64,000 nucleotides of DNA from contig CALWSF010000001.1 in NCBI GenBank assembly GCA_944384125.1, forward strand, positions 1 through 64,000. The letters run 5' to 3'. This DNA is from an uncultured Lachnospiraceae bacterium (GTDB lineage: Bacteria > Bacillota > Clostridia > Lachnospirales > Lachnospiraceae). Numbering within the stretch: position 1 is the first letter of the stretch; each line of letters begins with the position of its first letter. Below the pieces are notes generated by a model, which worked only from the letters and a program-made list of their open reading frames with translations, was not told the DNA's origin and ran no database searches. Positions 36,919-44,024 of this stretch are shown piece after piece. The position numbers and the translations under genes are program-made.

Positions 36919-37482
36919 ATGAACATGATGGAATTGCTGGAGGCCTCTCCGGTAATCGCTGCAGTAAAAAATGAGGAGGGACTCAGCCACGCACTGGAGT
37001 CGGAATGTCAGGTCGTGTTTTTACTGTTTGGAAGTATCTGTGACATAGCACATCTGGTGGAAAAAGCAAAGGAAAAAGGAAAAGTAGTAATTGTACACGT
37101 GGATTTGGTAGCTGGCCTCAGTTCAAAGGAGGTAGCGGTAGACTTTATCAGAAAGAATACAAGCGCGGATGGGATTATCAGTACAAAGGCACCTCTGGTA
37201 AAACGAGCCCGGGAGCTGGGATTTTTCTGTATTCAGAGGGCGTTTGTTGTAGACTCCATTGCTCTGACAACACTCAGGAAGCAGCTGGATGCTTTCCGGC
37301 CGGATGCTGTAGAGATTATGCCTGGCGTGATGCCGCGTGTTCTGAAAATAATCCGCAGTTATACTACCAGTATGCCCCTGATTGCAGGGGGGCTGCTGTC
37401 TGACAAAAAGGATGTAATGGCAGCTTTTTCTGCGGGCGCTGACGCAGTGTCCACCACCAGAGAAGAACTTTGGTATGTGTAA
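36919..37482 (+). CDS. glpP: GlpP-type glycerol-3-phosphate responsive antiterminator
   Basis: RNA-binding antiterminator of 187 residues with a TIM-barrel fold. VVFLLFGSICDIAHLV, HVDLVAGLSSKEVAVDF, GIISTKA and VEIMPGVMPRV are family motifs; GGLLSDKKDV is the phosphate loop. In Bacillus it allows glp transcription when glycerol-3-P is present. No glp target lies in the window. ATG 36919 has ACAGGAGG upstream; the frame opens earlier at 36865 without a site. Confidence 0.9.
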   Translation: MNMMELLEASPVIAAVKNEEGLSHALESECQVVFLLFGSICDIAHLVEKAKEKGKVVIVHVDLVAGLSSKEVAVDFIRKNTSADGIISTKAPLVKRARELGFFCIQRAFVVDSIALTTLRKQLDAFRPDAVEIMPGVMPRVLKIIRSYTTSMPLIAGGLLSDKKDVMAAFSAGADAVSTTREELWYV

Positions 37483-37561
37483 AGAGCGCGCATGAATATG
37501 GCCCCGCGGCGGCTTGCGGGGCTGTGGCCTGAGAAAAAGATAAAAAAAGAGAAAAAAGGCC

Positions 37562-37590
37562 TTGTCATGATATAAGATATATGATAAAAT
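37562..37590 (+). promoter_or_regulatory. Promoter of tRNA-Gly (GCC)
   Basis: TTGTCA and TAAAAT with a 17-base spacer, 45 bases upstream of the tRNA. Confidence 0.8.
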
Positions 37591-37634
37591 ATTCTTCGTT
37601 GAAAGATTCTGAAAATTGAATCAGTAAAAGATAT

Positions 37635-37707
37635 GCGCGAGTGGCTCAGTTGGTGGAGCACGACCTTGCCAAGGTCGGGGCCGCGGGTTCGAGTCCCGTC
37701 TCGCGCT
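37635..37707 (+). tRNA. tRNA-Gly (GCC)
   Basis: Cloverleaf of 73 bases: acceptor GCGCGAG/CTCGCGC, D stem GCTC/GAGC, anticodon stem CGACC/GGTCG with loop TTGCCAA, T loop TTCGAGT, discriminator T. CCA is not encoded. The AT-rich membrane-protein gene lies immediately downstream. Confidence 0.97.
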
Positions 37708-37718
37708 CTTTGATAAGG

Positions 37719-37751
37719 ACGGAAACCGAATCATTGGGGTTTCCGTTTTTT
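37719..37751 (+). terminator. Terminator of tRNA-Gly
   Basis: ACGGAAACC and GGTTTCCGT form a 9-bp stem followed by six T. Confidence 0.9.
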
Positions 37752-37930
37752 GTATCATTTGGGTTAAAATATTGGTAGAGAGATTCTTAATTTGTTTCTC
37801 ATAATCAATATAGTTTATATATTTTTGTCCATTGTATTTTATGGATTCGATAATCAGAAAAGAATATATATGAATCGATTTATTTATTGTCGTATTGTTA
37901 ATATTTTTTCAACAAAAAAATTGGAGAGTA

Positions 37931-37939
37931 TGATATAAT
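37931..37939 (+). promoter_or_regulatory. Extended -10 promoter of the dCTP-deaminase-like gene
   Basis: TGATATAAT is an extended -10 element (TGn then TATAAT) 34 bases before the start codon. No convincing -35 is seen. The 220 bases before it, back to the tRNA terminator, are very AT-rich and contain nothing else recognisable. Confidence 0.55.
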
Positions 37940-37972
37940 GTACCCATTAAACAGAAAGGCTGGTGGATTGGT

Positions 37973-38779
37973 ATGATGCTGGTTGATAAGAATATTAAAG
38001 AGTTATCTCATCAGGGCCTTTTGATTGAGTCAGGATATGATGAAAAAAATGTTAATAGTATATCGTATGATTTAACACTGGAAGAAATCATTGGAAGTAA
38101 GCAAGATGATTTTGAATTGGAACCTGGCGCGGTAGCTATGATAAAGACAAAGGAAAAATTAAACATTCCGTGTAATATTACGGGAAGGATCGGAGAAAAA
38201 AATTCTCTTATTCGTTTGGGACTGCAGGTTAGTGGTCCTCAATATCAGCCAGGGCATGTTACTTATGCTTTTTTGCGTGTGATTAATTTGACAGAGAATA
38301 TAATTACTCTTCGCAAAAATATGAAAATTGCTCAGATATATTTTGAGGAATTGAGGGATACTCCGGATGTTACATATAACAATCAACCGGATGCCTCGTT
38401 TAATAATGAAATAGAATATAGAGCATATGGAAAATATGAGTCTGTCTATAAAAAAGATATAAAATCATTCCAGAAAGTAAAAAATGATATTGAAAATGCA
38501 GCAAATCGTATTTATGGAAATGTGCTGACTTTGATGGGGATCATTGTAGCTATTTTTTCCATGCTCAGTATTAATTATCAGGCGTTTACATCTGCGACGT
38601 TGACAGCAAATTATATTATAGCAATGAACCTGTCCATTACTTTTTGTGTAATAGTTATGCTTGGAACAATTTTGCTATTGGTTAATGGATGGAGAAATCG
38701 ATTTTTTAATACTGTGTATGCAATTGTATTGTTATTGCTGGGCGCGGCTACTATTATTTTTTCTTTCTATTTAAATTAA
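37973..38779 (+). CDS. dCTP deaminase/dUTPase-like domain fused to three membrane helices
   Basis: Orphan protein of 268 residues. Residues 25-128 follow the dCTP deaminase/dUTPase fold: SISYDLTLEE, GRIGEKNSLIRLGL (as in the GRxxGRSSLARLGL block) and MKIAQIYFE (as in GMKIGQLxF). The catalytic Glu of the deaminase (TLEL before Asn) appears replaced by Arg in FLRVIN, and the DPG turn reads QPG. A charged linker (145-180) leads to three helices at about 183-203, 214-237 and 244-266. Codon use is AT-rich compared with neighbours, suggesting transfer. A nucleotide sensor with a membrane effector is one possibility (inference). ATG 37973 or 37976 is the start; the ribosome site is weak. Confidence 0.7.
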   Translation: MMLVDKNIKELSHQGLLIESGYDEKNVNSISYDLTLEEIIGSKQDDFELEPGAVAMIKTKEKLNIPCNITGRIGEKNSLIRLGLQVSGPQYQPGHVTYAFLRVINLTENIITLRKNMKIAQIYFEELRDTPDVTYNNQPDASFNNEIEYRAYGKYESVYKKDIKSFQKVKNDIENAANRIYGNVLTLMGIIVAIFSMLSINYQAFTSATLTANYIIAMNLSITFCVIVMLGTILLLVNGWRNRFFNTVYAIVLLLLGAATIIFSFYLN

Positions 38780-38809
38780 CTTTTTGACTTTATGAATCGG
38801 GGTTTTTGA

Positions 38810-38840
38810 GGCACAGGGAGTATTCTCTGTGCCCCTTTTT
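38810..38840 (+). terminator. Terminator after the dCTP-deaminase-like gene
   Basis: GGCACAG and CTGTGCC form a 7-bp stem with a 10-base loop, followed by CCTTTTT. It lies between convergent genes. Confidence 0.75.
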
Positions 38841-38877
38841 GTTTTGTGAATGGATTTAAATATTAATACAATCTTCA

Positions 38878-39504
38878 TTATTTAACGGCTGACTGTGCAG
38901 TTTTTTTCCCGGGAATATTTATTTTCTGGCACAGGCCGATAATCTGCCCGGAAAGAAGAACAGTCAGCAGAGAATAACCGATGCGGTTTACAGGAATATA
39001 GCTGAGTGAGAGTCCCAGAACGATCAAGTCTGAAAGAAGGTAAACCCACTGTATTTTCAAATGGGTAAGATGGGAAATACTCATAGCCAGTGCATCGTCC
39101 CCTCCGGGGGCGCCTCCGATCCTGACGCAGAGCCCGGCGCCTATTCCCACGAAAAGAGCCCCGGCTGCTGCTGCAGCCAGAGGCATGTCAGCAAGCTGCG
39201 GCCATAGTGGGGGAAACTGCTCCCAAATCCGGTATGAAACAGAAAAGCTGGCAGAAGAAATCAGAGAATAGAGTATAAATTCCCTGCCCAGCAGGCGCCA
39301 TCCCAGTCCATAGCAAATCAGGTTCATAATCAGTCCGGAGATGGCAGGGGATATATGCAGCCAGTGTTCCAGAAGCAGGGTCATTCCCAGTACGCCGCCT
39401 TCCGTAACGCCTGAAAAAGAGTGAACATGGTACAGCCCAAAGGCCAGAAAACAACTGCTGAGAGCAGCTATCAGACATGAGCTGCCTCTTACATTTGAAA
39501 ACAA
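38878..39504 (-). CDS. YitT/YczE-like integral membrane protein
   Basis: Membrane protein of 208 residues with about five helices. SGVTEGGVLGM near residue 32-42, IGAGLCVRIGGAPGGDDALAM and the C-terminal VNRIGYSLLTVLLSGQIIG are typical of the N-terminal part of YitT proteins, but the cytoplasmic DUF2179 domain of YitT is missing. Function is unknown; transport is often guessed. It follows the MarR gene on the same strand by 61 bases and may be its target. Confidence 0.8.
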   Translation of the reverse strand: MFSNVRGSSCLIAALSSCFLAFGLYHVHSFSGVTEGGVLGMTLLLEHWLHISPAISGLIMNLICYGLGWRLLGREFILYSLISSASFSVSYRIWEQFPPLWPQLADMPLAAAAAGALFVGIGAGLCVRIGGAPGGDDALAMSISHLTHLKIQWVYLLSDLIVLGLSLSYIPVNRIGYSLLTVLLSGQIIGLCQKINIPGKKTAQSAVK

Positions 39505-39565
39505 AATAACACGCTCCTTATTGGAATATAGTATGTATGGTATGGTTTATCTGAGATATGAAATG

Positions 39566-40051
39566 TTAAGCTACAGTCTCCGTCTGGTTTTTCTCCTCTT
39601 TGGAAAGCTCATCCTCCAGGTCTGATGACATTTCCTGATTCAGACAATTGCAGAATCTGGTTAAAGCTTCTGTGAATTCAGGAGAAAACTCCTGCAGTGT
39701 CCGGATGAAAGCCCGTTCCTCCTGCTCGTAAATTGTATTGAGGGTTTTTCTGGCATAATTTTGCCCTTCTTTTGTGAGTCGGATCTGCTTTTCTTTGGTG
39801 TGAGAACCGGAGACCAGAGTAACAAGTCCGTTTTGGATACATTCCTTTACAATAGTATTCAGAGTGGTTTTGGGAATCATCCATTCGCGGCTTATTTCTA
39901 CCTGGGAATGTTCTCTGCCGTCATCCAGAGCGTAGAGGAAGGTCAGTGTGTTTTCCTTCATGCGCACTTTCTTTGCGGCTCTGGTATATATGCCATCCAG
40001 CACATTGGAAGCTATCATAATGCTTCTGATGGCAGTGCGGTGGTCATCCAT
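39566..40051 (-). CDS. MarR-family regulator, probably autoregulated
   Basis: Regulator of 161 residues with a winged helix (SQVEISREWMIPKTTLNTIVKECIQNGLV) and a flanking dimer helix. The C-terminus is acidic. ATG 40051 lies after AAGGGGGAT; the frame continues upstream through the promoter region but has no other start with a site. Two perfect palindromes just upstream look like its operator. It is not FabT-like, unlike the MarR gene at 26.7 kb. Confidence 0.85.
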   Translation of the reverse strand: MDDHRTAIRSIMIASNVLDGIYTRAAKKVRMKENTLTFLYALDDGREHSQVEISREWMIPKTTLNTIVKECIQNGLVTLVSGSHTKEKQIRLTKEGQNYARKTLNTIYEQEERAFIRTLQEFSPEFTEALTRFCNCLNQEMSSDLEDELSKEEKNQTETVA

Positions 40052-40073
40052 TATATCATCCCCCTTTTTATAA

Positions 40074-40115
40074 TACGAATTCGTACTTTGTGTTTTATTG
40101 TAGTACGAATTCGTA
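40074..40115. promoter_or_regulatory. Two perfect palindromes, candidate MarR operators
   Basis: TACGAATTCGTA occurs at 40074-40085 and again at 40104-40115, 30 bases apart, just upstream of the MarR start codon at 40051. Two identical 12-base palindromes in a promoter are typical of MarR autoregulation. Confidence 0.75.
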
Positions 40116-40269
40116 TTAAAGTCAAGAGGCAAAAAATTTTTTGATTTTTATAAGATAATCATATATAATGTTTTATATGGAATACCCCGAATGATATTAT
40201 AGATTAAGGGGGAAGTGAGCTGTATCTGAAAAGAAGCAGCCAGAAAATAAAGGGAGTGGGGAAAGGAAA

Positions 40270-40998
40270 ATGTTGGATGCAAGTACGGCGGTGCCGTTGT
40301 ATGTTCAGCTTCGGGAAGAACTGGAGGACAAAATCAGAAGCGGATCCTGCCAGCCGGGAGAGCGTCTGCAGCCCGAAGGCGAGATGGCAAAGACTTATGG
40401 CGTAAGTATTATTACTGTGAGAAAGGCTGTAAGCGAGCTGGTTGAAAAGGGCCTGGTAGAAAAAAAACAGGGGAAGGGGACCTTTGTATGCAAGCCCAAG
40501 TTTACGAAAGATATGAAGAACCTGCAGAGCTTTTCTGAGATGTGTGCTCATCTGGGAATGAAGCCGGGCGGTAAAATGCTGGAAAATAAACTGGTTGTGG
40601 CGGATGAAAAGATAAGGGATTTGCTGAATCTGGAAAAAGGCAGTCAGGTGGTTTATATATCCCGCCTCCGGTATGCGGACGGAGATCCTGTGGCAATAGA
40701 GAAAAATTATTTTCCTCTGAAATACGCTTTTCTTCTGGGGGAAAATTTTGATGATAATTCAATGTTTGATTTTCTGAGAGACAGGGCACAGATATCCGTT
40801 GCCATGTCTGAAAAATGGATTGGGCTGTGTCGGGTAACTGCCAGGGAGGCAGAGCTTTTAAAGCTGGCAAAGGGGACTGCTCAGCTGTTTATTAAAAGCG
40901 TTACCTACACGCAGGAGCATGAGCCCCTGTATGTGGGAAATCAGATTTTTAACGGAGAGATATGCTCCTTTTATGTGTGTGAATCAACGGATGTATAG
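40270..40998 (+). CDS. GntR/HutC-family regulator (UTRA domain) of the Amadori locus
   Basis: Repressor of 242 residues with an N-terminal winged helix (VPLYVQLREELEDKI to GKGTFVCKPKF, about 7-75) and a UTRA ligand domain (90-240; VVYISRLRYADGDPVAIEKNYFP). HutC-type regulators such as FrlR and FraR sense the phosphorylated substrate. It is followed by its own terminator and then by the kinase and deglycase genes, which carry AT-rich operator-like motifs. GGGGAAAGG precedes the ATG. Confidence 0.9.
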   Translation: MLDASTAVPLYVQLREELEDKIRSGSCQPGERLQPEGEMAKTYGVSIITVRKAVSELVEKGLVEKKQGKGTFVCKPKFTKDMKNLQSFSEMCAHLGMKPGGKMLENKLVVADEKIRDLLNLEKGSQVVYISRLRYADGDPVAIEKNYFPLKYAFLLGENFDDNSMFDFLRDRAQISVAMSEKWIGLCRVTAREAELLKLAKGTAQLFIKSVTYTQEHEPLYVGNQIFNGEICSFYVCESTDV

Positions 40999-41028
40999 AT
41001 AAACGGGAGCGGACTTTGTTTTTAATAT

Positions 41029-41080
41029 AAAGGTCTGTTCAGGATGCTTTTTTGGAGAGTGTTCTGAACAGACCTTTTTT
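41029..41080 (+). terminator. Terminator of the GntR gene
   Basis: AAAGGTCTGTTCAG and CTGAACAGACCTTT form a 14-bp stem followed by a T run, so the regulator is transcribed apart from the kinase gene. Confidence 0.92.
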
Positions 41081-41182
41081 ATGCCCTGCCTCAGGTTCCG
41101 GCTGATTTTTCCGGAGGGAAACTGCTTTTTTTGTGTGTATGTGAATGGATTTCGGCAATTTTAAAAGAATGCAGAAAAACGG

Positions 41183-41211
41183 TTGACAAACAGGGTACTC
41201 TGGGATAATAT
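41183..41211 (+). promoter_or_regulatory. Promoter of the kinase-deglycase operon
   Basis: TTGACA and TAATAT with a 17-base spacer. The inverted repeat at 41210-41242 overlaps the start of transcription. Confidence 0.8.
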
Positions 41212-41242
41212 TATATCATAACATTATATAATGATATATAAT
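41210..41242. promoter_or_regulatory. Inverted repeat, candidate GntR operator 1
   Basis: ATTATATCAT (41210-41219) and ATGATATATAAT (41231-41242) are inverted copies around a short spacer; the second arm contains TATAATGATATAT, also found before the cupin-like gene. Placement over the transcription start suits repression by the adjacent GntR protein. Confidence 0.55.
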
Positions 41243-41263
41243 CAATATGAAGGAGATGCGGAT

Positions 41264-42148
41264 ATGAAGGTAATGGGGATTGGGGATAATGTGTGTGATA
41301 AATACATTCATCTGCAGACCATGTATCCGGGAGGCCAGGCTCTGAATTTTGCAGTCTATGCGAAAATGCTGGGAGCTGAAGCTTCTTATATGGGGGTTTT
41401 TGGCCGGGATGAGGTAGCGGATCATGTAATAAATACGCTGGATGAGCTGGGAGTGGAACATGAAAGATGCCGCCAGTACGAAGGGGAAAACGGCTATGCC
41501 AAAGTAACACTGGTGGATGGCGACAGAGTGTTTCTCGGGAGCAACAAAGGCGGAATTGCAAAGGAGAGGCCTCTGATTCTGACAGAGGAAGATCTGGATT
41601 ATATTGAAACATTTTCTCATGTTCATACGAGTAACAACAGTCACTTTGATACGCAGCTTCCCAAACTGCATGAGCGCGGGATATCATTATCATATGACTT
41701 TTCGGGTCAGTGGACAGATGAAAACAGAGTAAACACAGTGGCACCGTATATTTGCTACGGATTTCTTTCCTGCGGAACGATACCGGCCGAAGAGGCACAG
41801 GAAATATGTAAAAAAATTTACAGTGCAGGGTGTCCTATGGTTATTGCAACCCGCGGCAGTCTTGGCTCCATGCTGTATGACGGAACAGCGTTTTTTGAGC
41901 AGAAGCCCAGACTGGTGGAGGCAGTAGATACGCTGGGAGCAGGGGATTCCTTTGCTACGGCATTTCTTGTTTCTTTTGTGGAAAGCCTTGAGAAAGAGCC
42001 GGATAAGATGAAGAACGACAGGGCCTTCTATGAAACGGAACTGAAAAAAGCCATGGAGAAAGGGGCGGAATTTGCTTCCCGTACCTGCATGGTCAGAGGA
42101 GCTTTTGGCCATGGGAAACATTTTGATGCAGAGGCAGAGACGGTTTAA
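41264..42148 (+). CDS. PfkB-family kinase, fructose-amino acid 6-kinase type (FraD/FrlD)
   Basis: Sugar kinase of 294 residues expected to phosphorylate the sugar of an Amadori compound at C6. GDNVCDKY at the start, MYPGGQALNFAVYA in the sugar-binding region, and DTLGAGDSFATAF with the catalytic Asp are PfkB signatures. Overall it resembles FrlD and FraD rather than ribokinase. Start ATG 41264 has AAGGAGA upstream; an in-frame ATG at 41231 is within the operator. It precedes the deglycase by 75 bases. Which amino acid is attached cannot be read from this gene. Confidence 0.85.
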   Translation: MKVMGIGDNVCDKYIHLQTMYPGGQALNFAVYAKMLGAEASYMGVFGRDEVADHVINTLDELGVEHERCRQYEGENGYAKVTLVDGDRVFLGSNKGGIAKERPLILTEEDLDYIETFSHVHTSNNSHFDTQLPKLHERGISLSYDFSGQWTDENRVNTVAPYICYGFLSCGTIPAEEAQEICKKIYSAGCPMVIATRGSLGSMLYDGTAFFEQKPRLVEAVDTLGAGDSFATAFLVSFVESLEKEPDKMKNDRAFYETELKKAMEKGAEFASRTCMVRGAFGHGKHFDAEAETV

Positions 42149-42223
42149 TGTGCAGCTATATCTGCTGCGCGCCGATTTAAATAGATTTAAATTAATCTCA
42201 GCAAATAACAGGAGGATGTAAAA

Positions 42224-43201
42224 ATGACAATGACAGTAAAAGAAATTGTGGCGGAAATCAAGAAGAAAATGGATGAAAGAGGCGGATTAAAGCACGTATA
42301 TTTTGTTGCGTGCGGCGGCTCAAAAGCTGCTATTTTTCCGGGACTTTATCTGCTTCAGAGCGAGGCAAAAACATTTTCTGCCACTACATATACAAGCAAC
42401 GAGTTTGTGCATGCTACACCCAGGGAGCTGGATGAGCGCTGTGTAGCCATTGTATGCTCATTAAAAGCCACACCAGAAACAGTAGAGGCTGTAAAAACGG
42501 CTAATGCGGCCGGAGCTGTGACAATTGCCATGACAGGAAATATGCAGACAGGAATGGCAAAAGTGGGACAGTATGTTGTGACATATTCAAACGGAGACGA
42601 TCAGGTCTACAGCGATTCCAACCAGGCAAATGCTCTGCGGATTGGTTTTGAACTTCTTAAACAGTTCGAAGACTATGAGAAGTATGACAAAGCGATGGAG
42701 GCTTATCAGTATATTGATGCAATTGTTGCAGAGGGCAAGGAAAAAGTACTGCCGGCAGCTAAAGAATGGGCTGAGAAGGAGAAGGATGAGCCGGTATTTT
42801 ATGTGCTTGCTTCCGGACCTAATTACGGCGTTGCATACTCAATGTGCTGCTGCCACTTTATGGAGATGCAGTGGAAGCATGCGGTATGCCTGCATACAGG
42901 AGAATATTTCCACGGACCTTTTGAGACGACAGATAAAAAACTTCCCATGGTTCTTCTTATGAGTGAGGGAAGAACCCGTGCTCTGGATGAGAGATGTCTC
43001 AAATTCCTTAAGACCTATGCGGAAAATTATATTGTTATTGACTTTAAGGAACTGAATGGCGGAAGAATCGATCCGGACATTGCAGAGTTTTTCAATCCGG
43101 TTGTAATGATTCCGATCGAGCGCTATTACGTTTCCCAGATGGCTGAAGTAAGGGGCCACTCTATGGATGAAAGACGCTATATGTGGAAGGTTGAATATTA
43201 A
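42224..43201 (+). CDS. SIS-domain fructosamine-6-phosphate deglycase, FraB/FrlB type
   Basis: Should split fructose-amino acid 6-phosphate into glucose-6-phosphate and the amino acid. The 325 residues hold two SIS domains with ACGGSKAA in the first. FMEMQWKHA followed by TGEYFHGPFE (catalytic Glu and His region) and the C-terminal RRYMWKVEY resemble, from memory, Salmonella FraB (fructose-asparagine) more than E. coli FrlB. AGGAGG precedes the ATG. Its terminator follows at 43243. The kinase before it and regulator upstream complete the core of such a locus. Confidence 0.85.
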   Translation: MTMTVKEIVAEIKKKMDERGGLKHVYFVACGGSKAAIFPGLYLLQSEAKTFSATTYTSNEFVHATPRELDERCVAIVCSLKATPETVEAVKTANAAGAVTIAMTGNMQTGMAKVGQYVVTYSNGDDQVYSDSNQANALRIGFELLKQFEDYEKYDKAMEAYQYIDAIVAEGKEKVLPAAKEWAEKEKDEPVFYVLASGPNYGVAYSMCCCHFMEMQWKHAVCLHTGEYFHGPFETTDKKLPMVLLMSEGRTRALDERCLKFLKTYAENYIVIDFKELNGGRIDPDIAEFFNPVVMIPIERYYVSQMAEVRGHSMDERRYMWKVEY

Positions 43202-43242
43202 TTAATTTATGGCGGAGCAGTCTGAGTACTGATAGTGTGTAT

Positions 43243-43282
43243 AAAAGAGGGCGTTCCCCTGATGGGAAAATGCCCTCTTTTT
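43243..43282 (+). terminator. Terminator of the kinase-deglycase operon
   Basis: AAAAGAGGGC and GCCCTCTTTT flank a second inner stem (TTCCC/GGGAA) and end in a T run. The remainder of the 313-base gap to the next gene holds an A-rich stretch and the promoter/operator at 43422-43458. Confidence 0.92.
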
Positions 43283-43421
43283 ATCTGACGGATTTTCCCT
43301 GTCTGGCAGAAATCTTTAGCGATTTGCTGATGGATTTTTTGAGAAAAAAAGAAAATTATAAAAAAGGTTACAAAGCAGAAGTAAAAACGAAAAGAAAACT
43401 GTGAAAAATATAAAAAACACG

Positions 43422-43458
43422 TTGACAATATAATGATATATGATGTATTATAATGATA
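43422..43458. promoter_or_regulatory. Promoter and candidate GntR operator 2 before the cupin-like gene
   Basis: TTGACA (43422) with TATTAT (43446, 18-base spacer) forms the promoter. TATAATGATATAT (43429-43441) lies in the spacer and TATAATGATA (43449-43458) follows, matching the motif before the kinase gene. Confidence 0.55.
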
Positions 43459-43514
43459 CAGAATATATTAGACGTCAGAAAGCATAATTGTATTGCGGGA
43501 TAAGGAGGAGGAAA

Positions 43515-43925
43515 ATGAACGCAGATATTTTCAGCCATAGCGGCGAGGGGATCCGGTGTGTGTATAACAACAATAACTGGGTTGTGTGCATTAAGAACTG
43601 GAAGCCCAACAATGATATTGAAAACATTCAGTATCTGGAGGTTCATCATGCGACAGATGAGCAGTTTGTACTGCTGGAAGGTAAGGCTGTTCTGCTGGCA
43701 GCATCGCGGGAAAATGATGCTTTTCAGATTGATGTGATTGGGATGGAGCCAGGGCAGGTTTATAACATTCCGCAGGGAGTGTGGTTTAACACTATAACGC
43801 AGAAAGATACAAAGCTTGTTTACGTGCAGGACGCTGGAACGACAGAAAAAAACAGTGAATACTGCAATATGACGGAGGAGGAACTCCGACTGGTAAAAGA
43901 GAAAGCATTGGCTCTTCTTTCGTAG
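43515..43925 (+). CDS. Small cupin-like protein of the Amadori locus
   Basis: Soluble protein of 136 residues. HHATDEQFVLLEGKAVLL followed by MEPGQVYNIPQGVWFNT fits the two cupin motifs, although the metal ligands are not all present (HH and E, then no clear second His). A sugar-binding, epimerase or mutarotase role would suit the context, but no function is assigned. Start ATG 43515 has AAGGAGGAGG upstream. It is transcribed between the deglycase and the transporter from its own promoter. Confidence 0.65.
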   Translation: MNADIFSHSGEGIRCVYNNNNWVVCIKNWKPNNDIENIQYLEVHHATDEQFVLLEGKAVLLAASRENDAFQIDVIGMEPGQVYNIPQGVWFNTITQKDTKLVYVQDAGTTEKNSEYCNMTEEELRLVKEKALALLS

Positions 43926-43940
43926 TTTTTTTTGATTGGT

Positions 43941-43958
43941 ATTATAATGTATTATAAC
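43941..43958. promoter_or_regulatory. Candidate GntR operator 3 before the transporter
   Basis: ATTATAATGTATTATAAC is a near-palindrome related to the TATAATG motifs at 41.2 and 43.4 kb. It lies 67 bases before the GltS-type gene. Confidence 0.45.
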
Positions 43959-44024
43959 ATTTTGTGTAAAATACAGAATTATGATCCGGTATGGGATTGT
44001 ATATAAAGAAAGGGGAATGGAAAA

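Noticed and set aside
37635-38840. Genomic island integrated at tRNA-Gly
   Set aside because: The AT-rich gene is next to the tRNA, but I found no copy of the tRNA 3' end downstream and no integrase, so an island is not supported.
39566-40051. Second FabT-like regulator
   Set aside because: Its winged helix lacks the FabT-like segments, and its palindromes (TACGAATTCGTA) differ from the fab operator.
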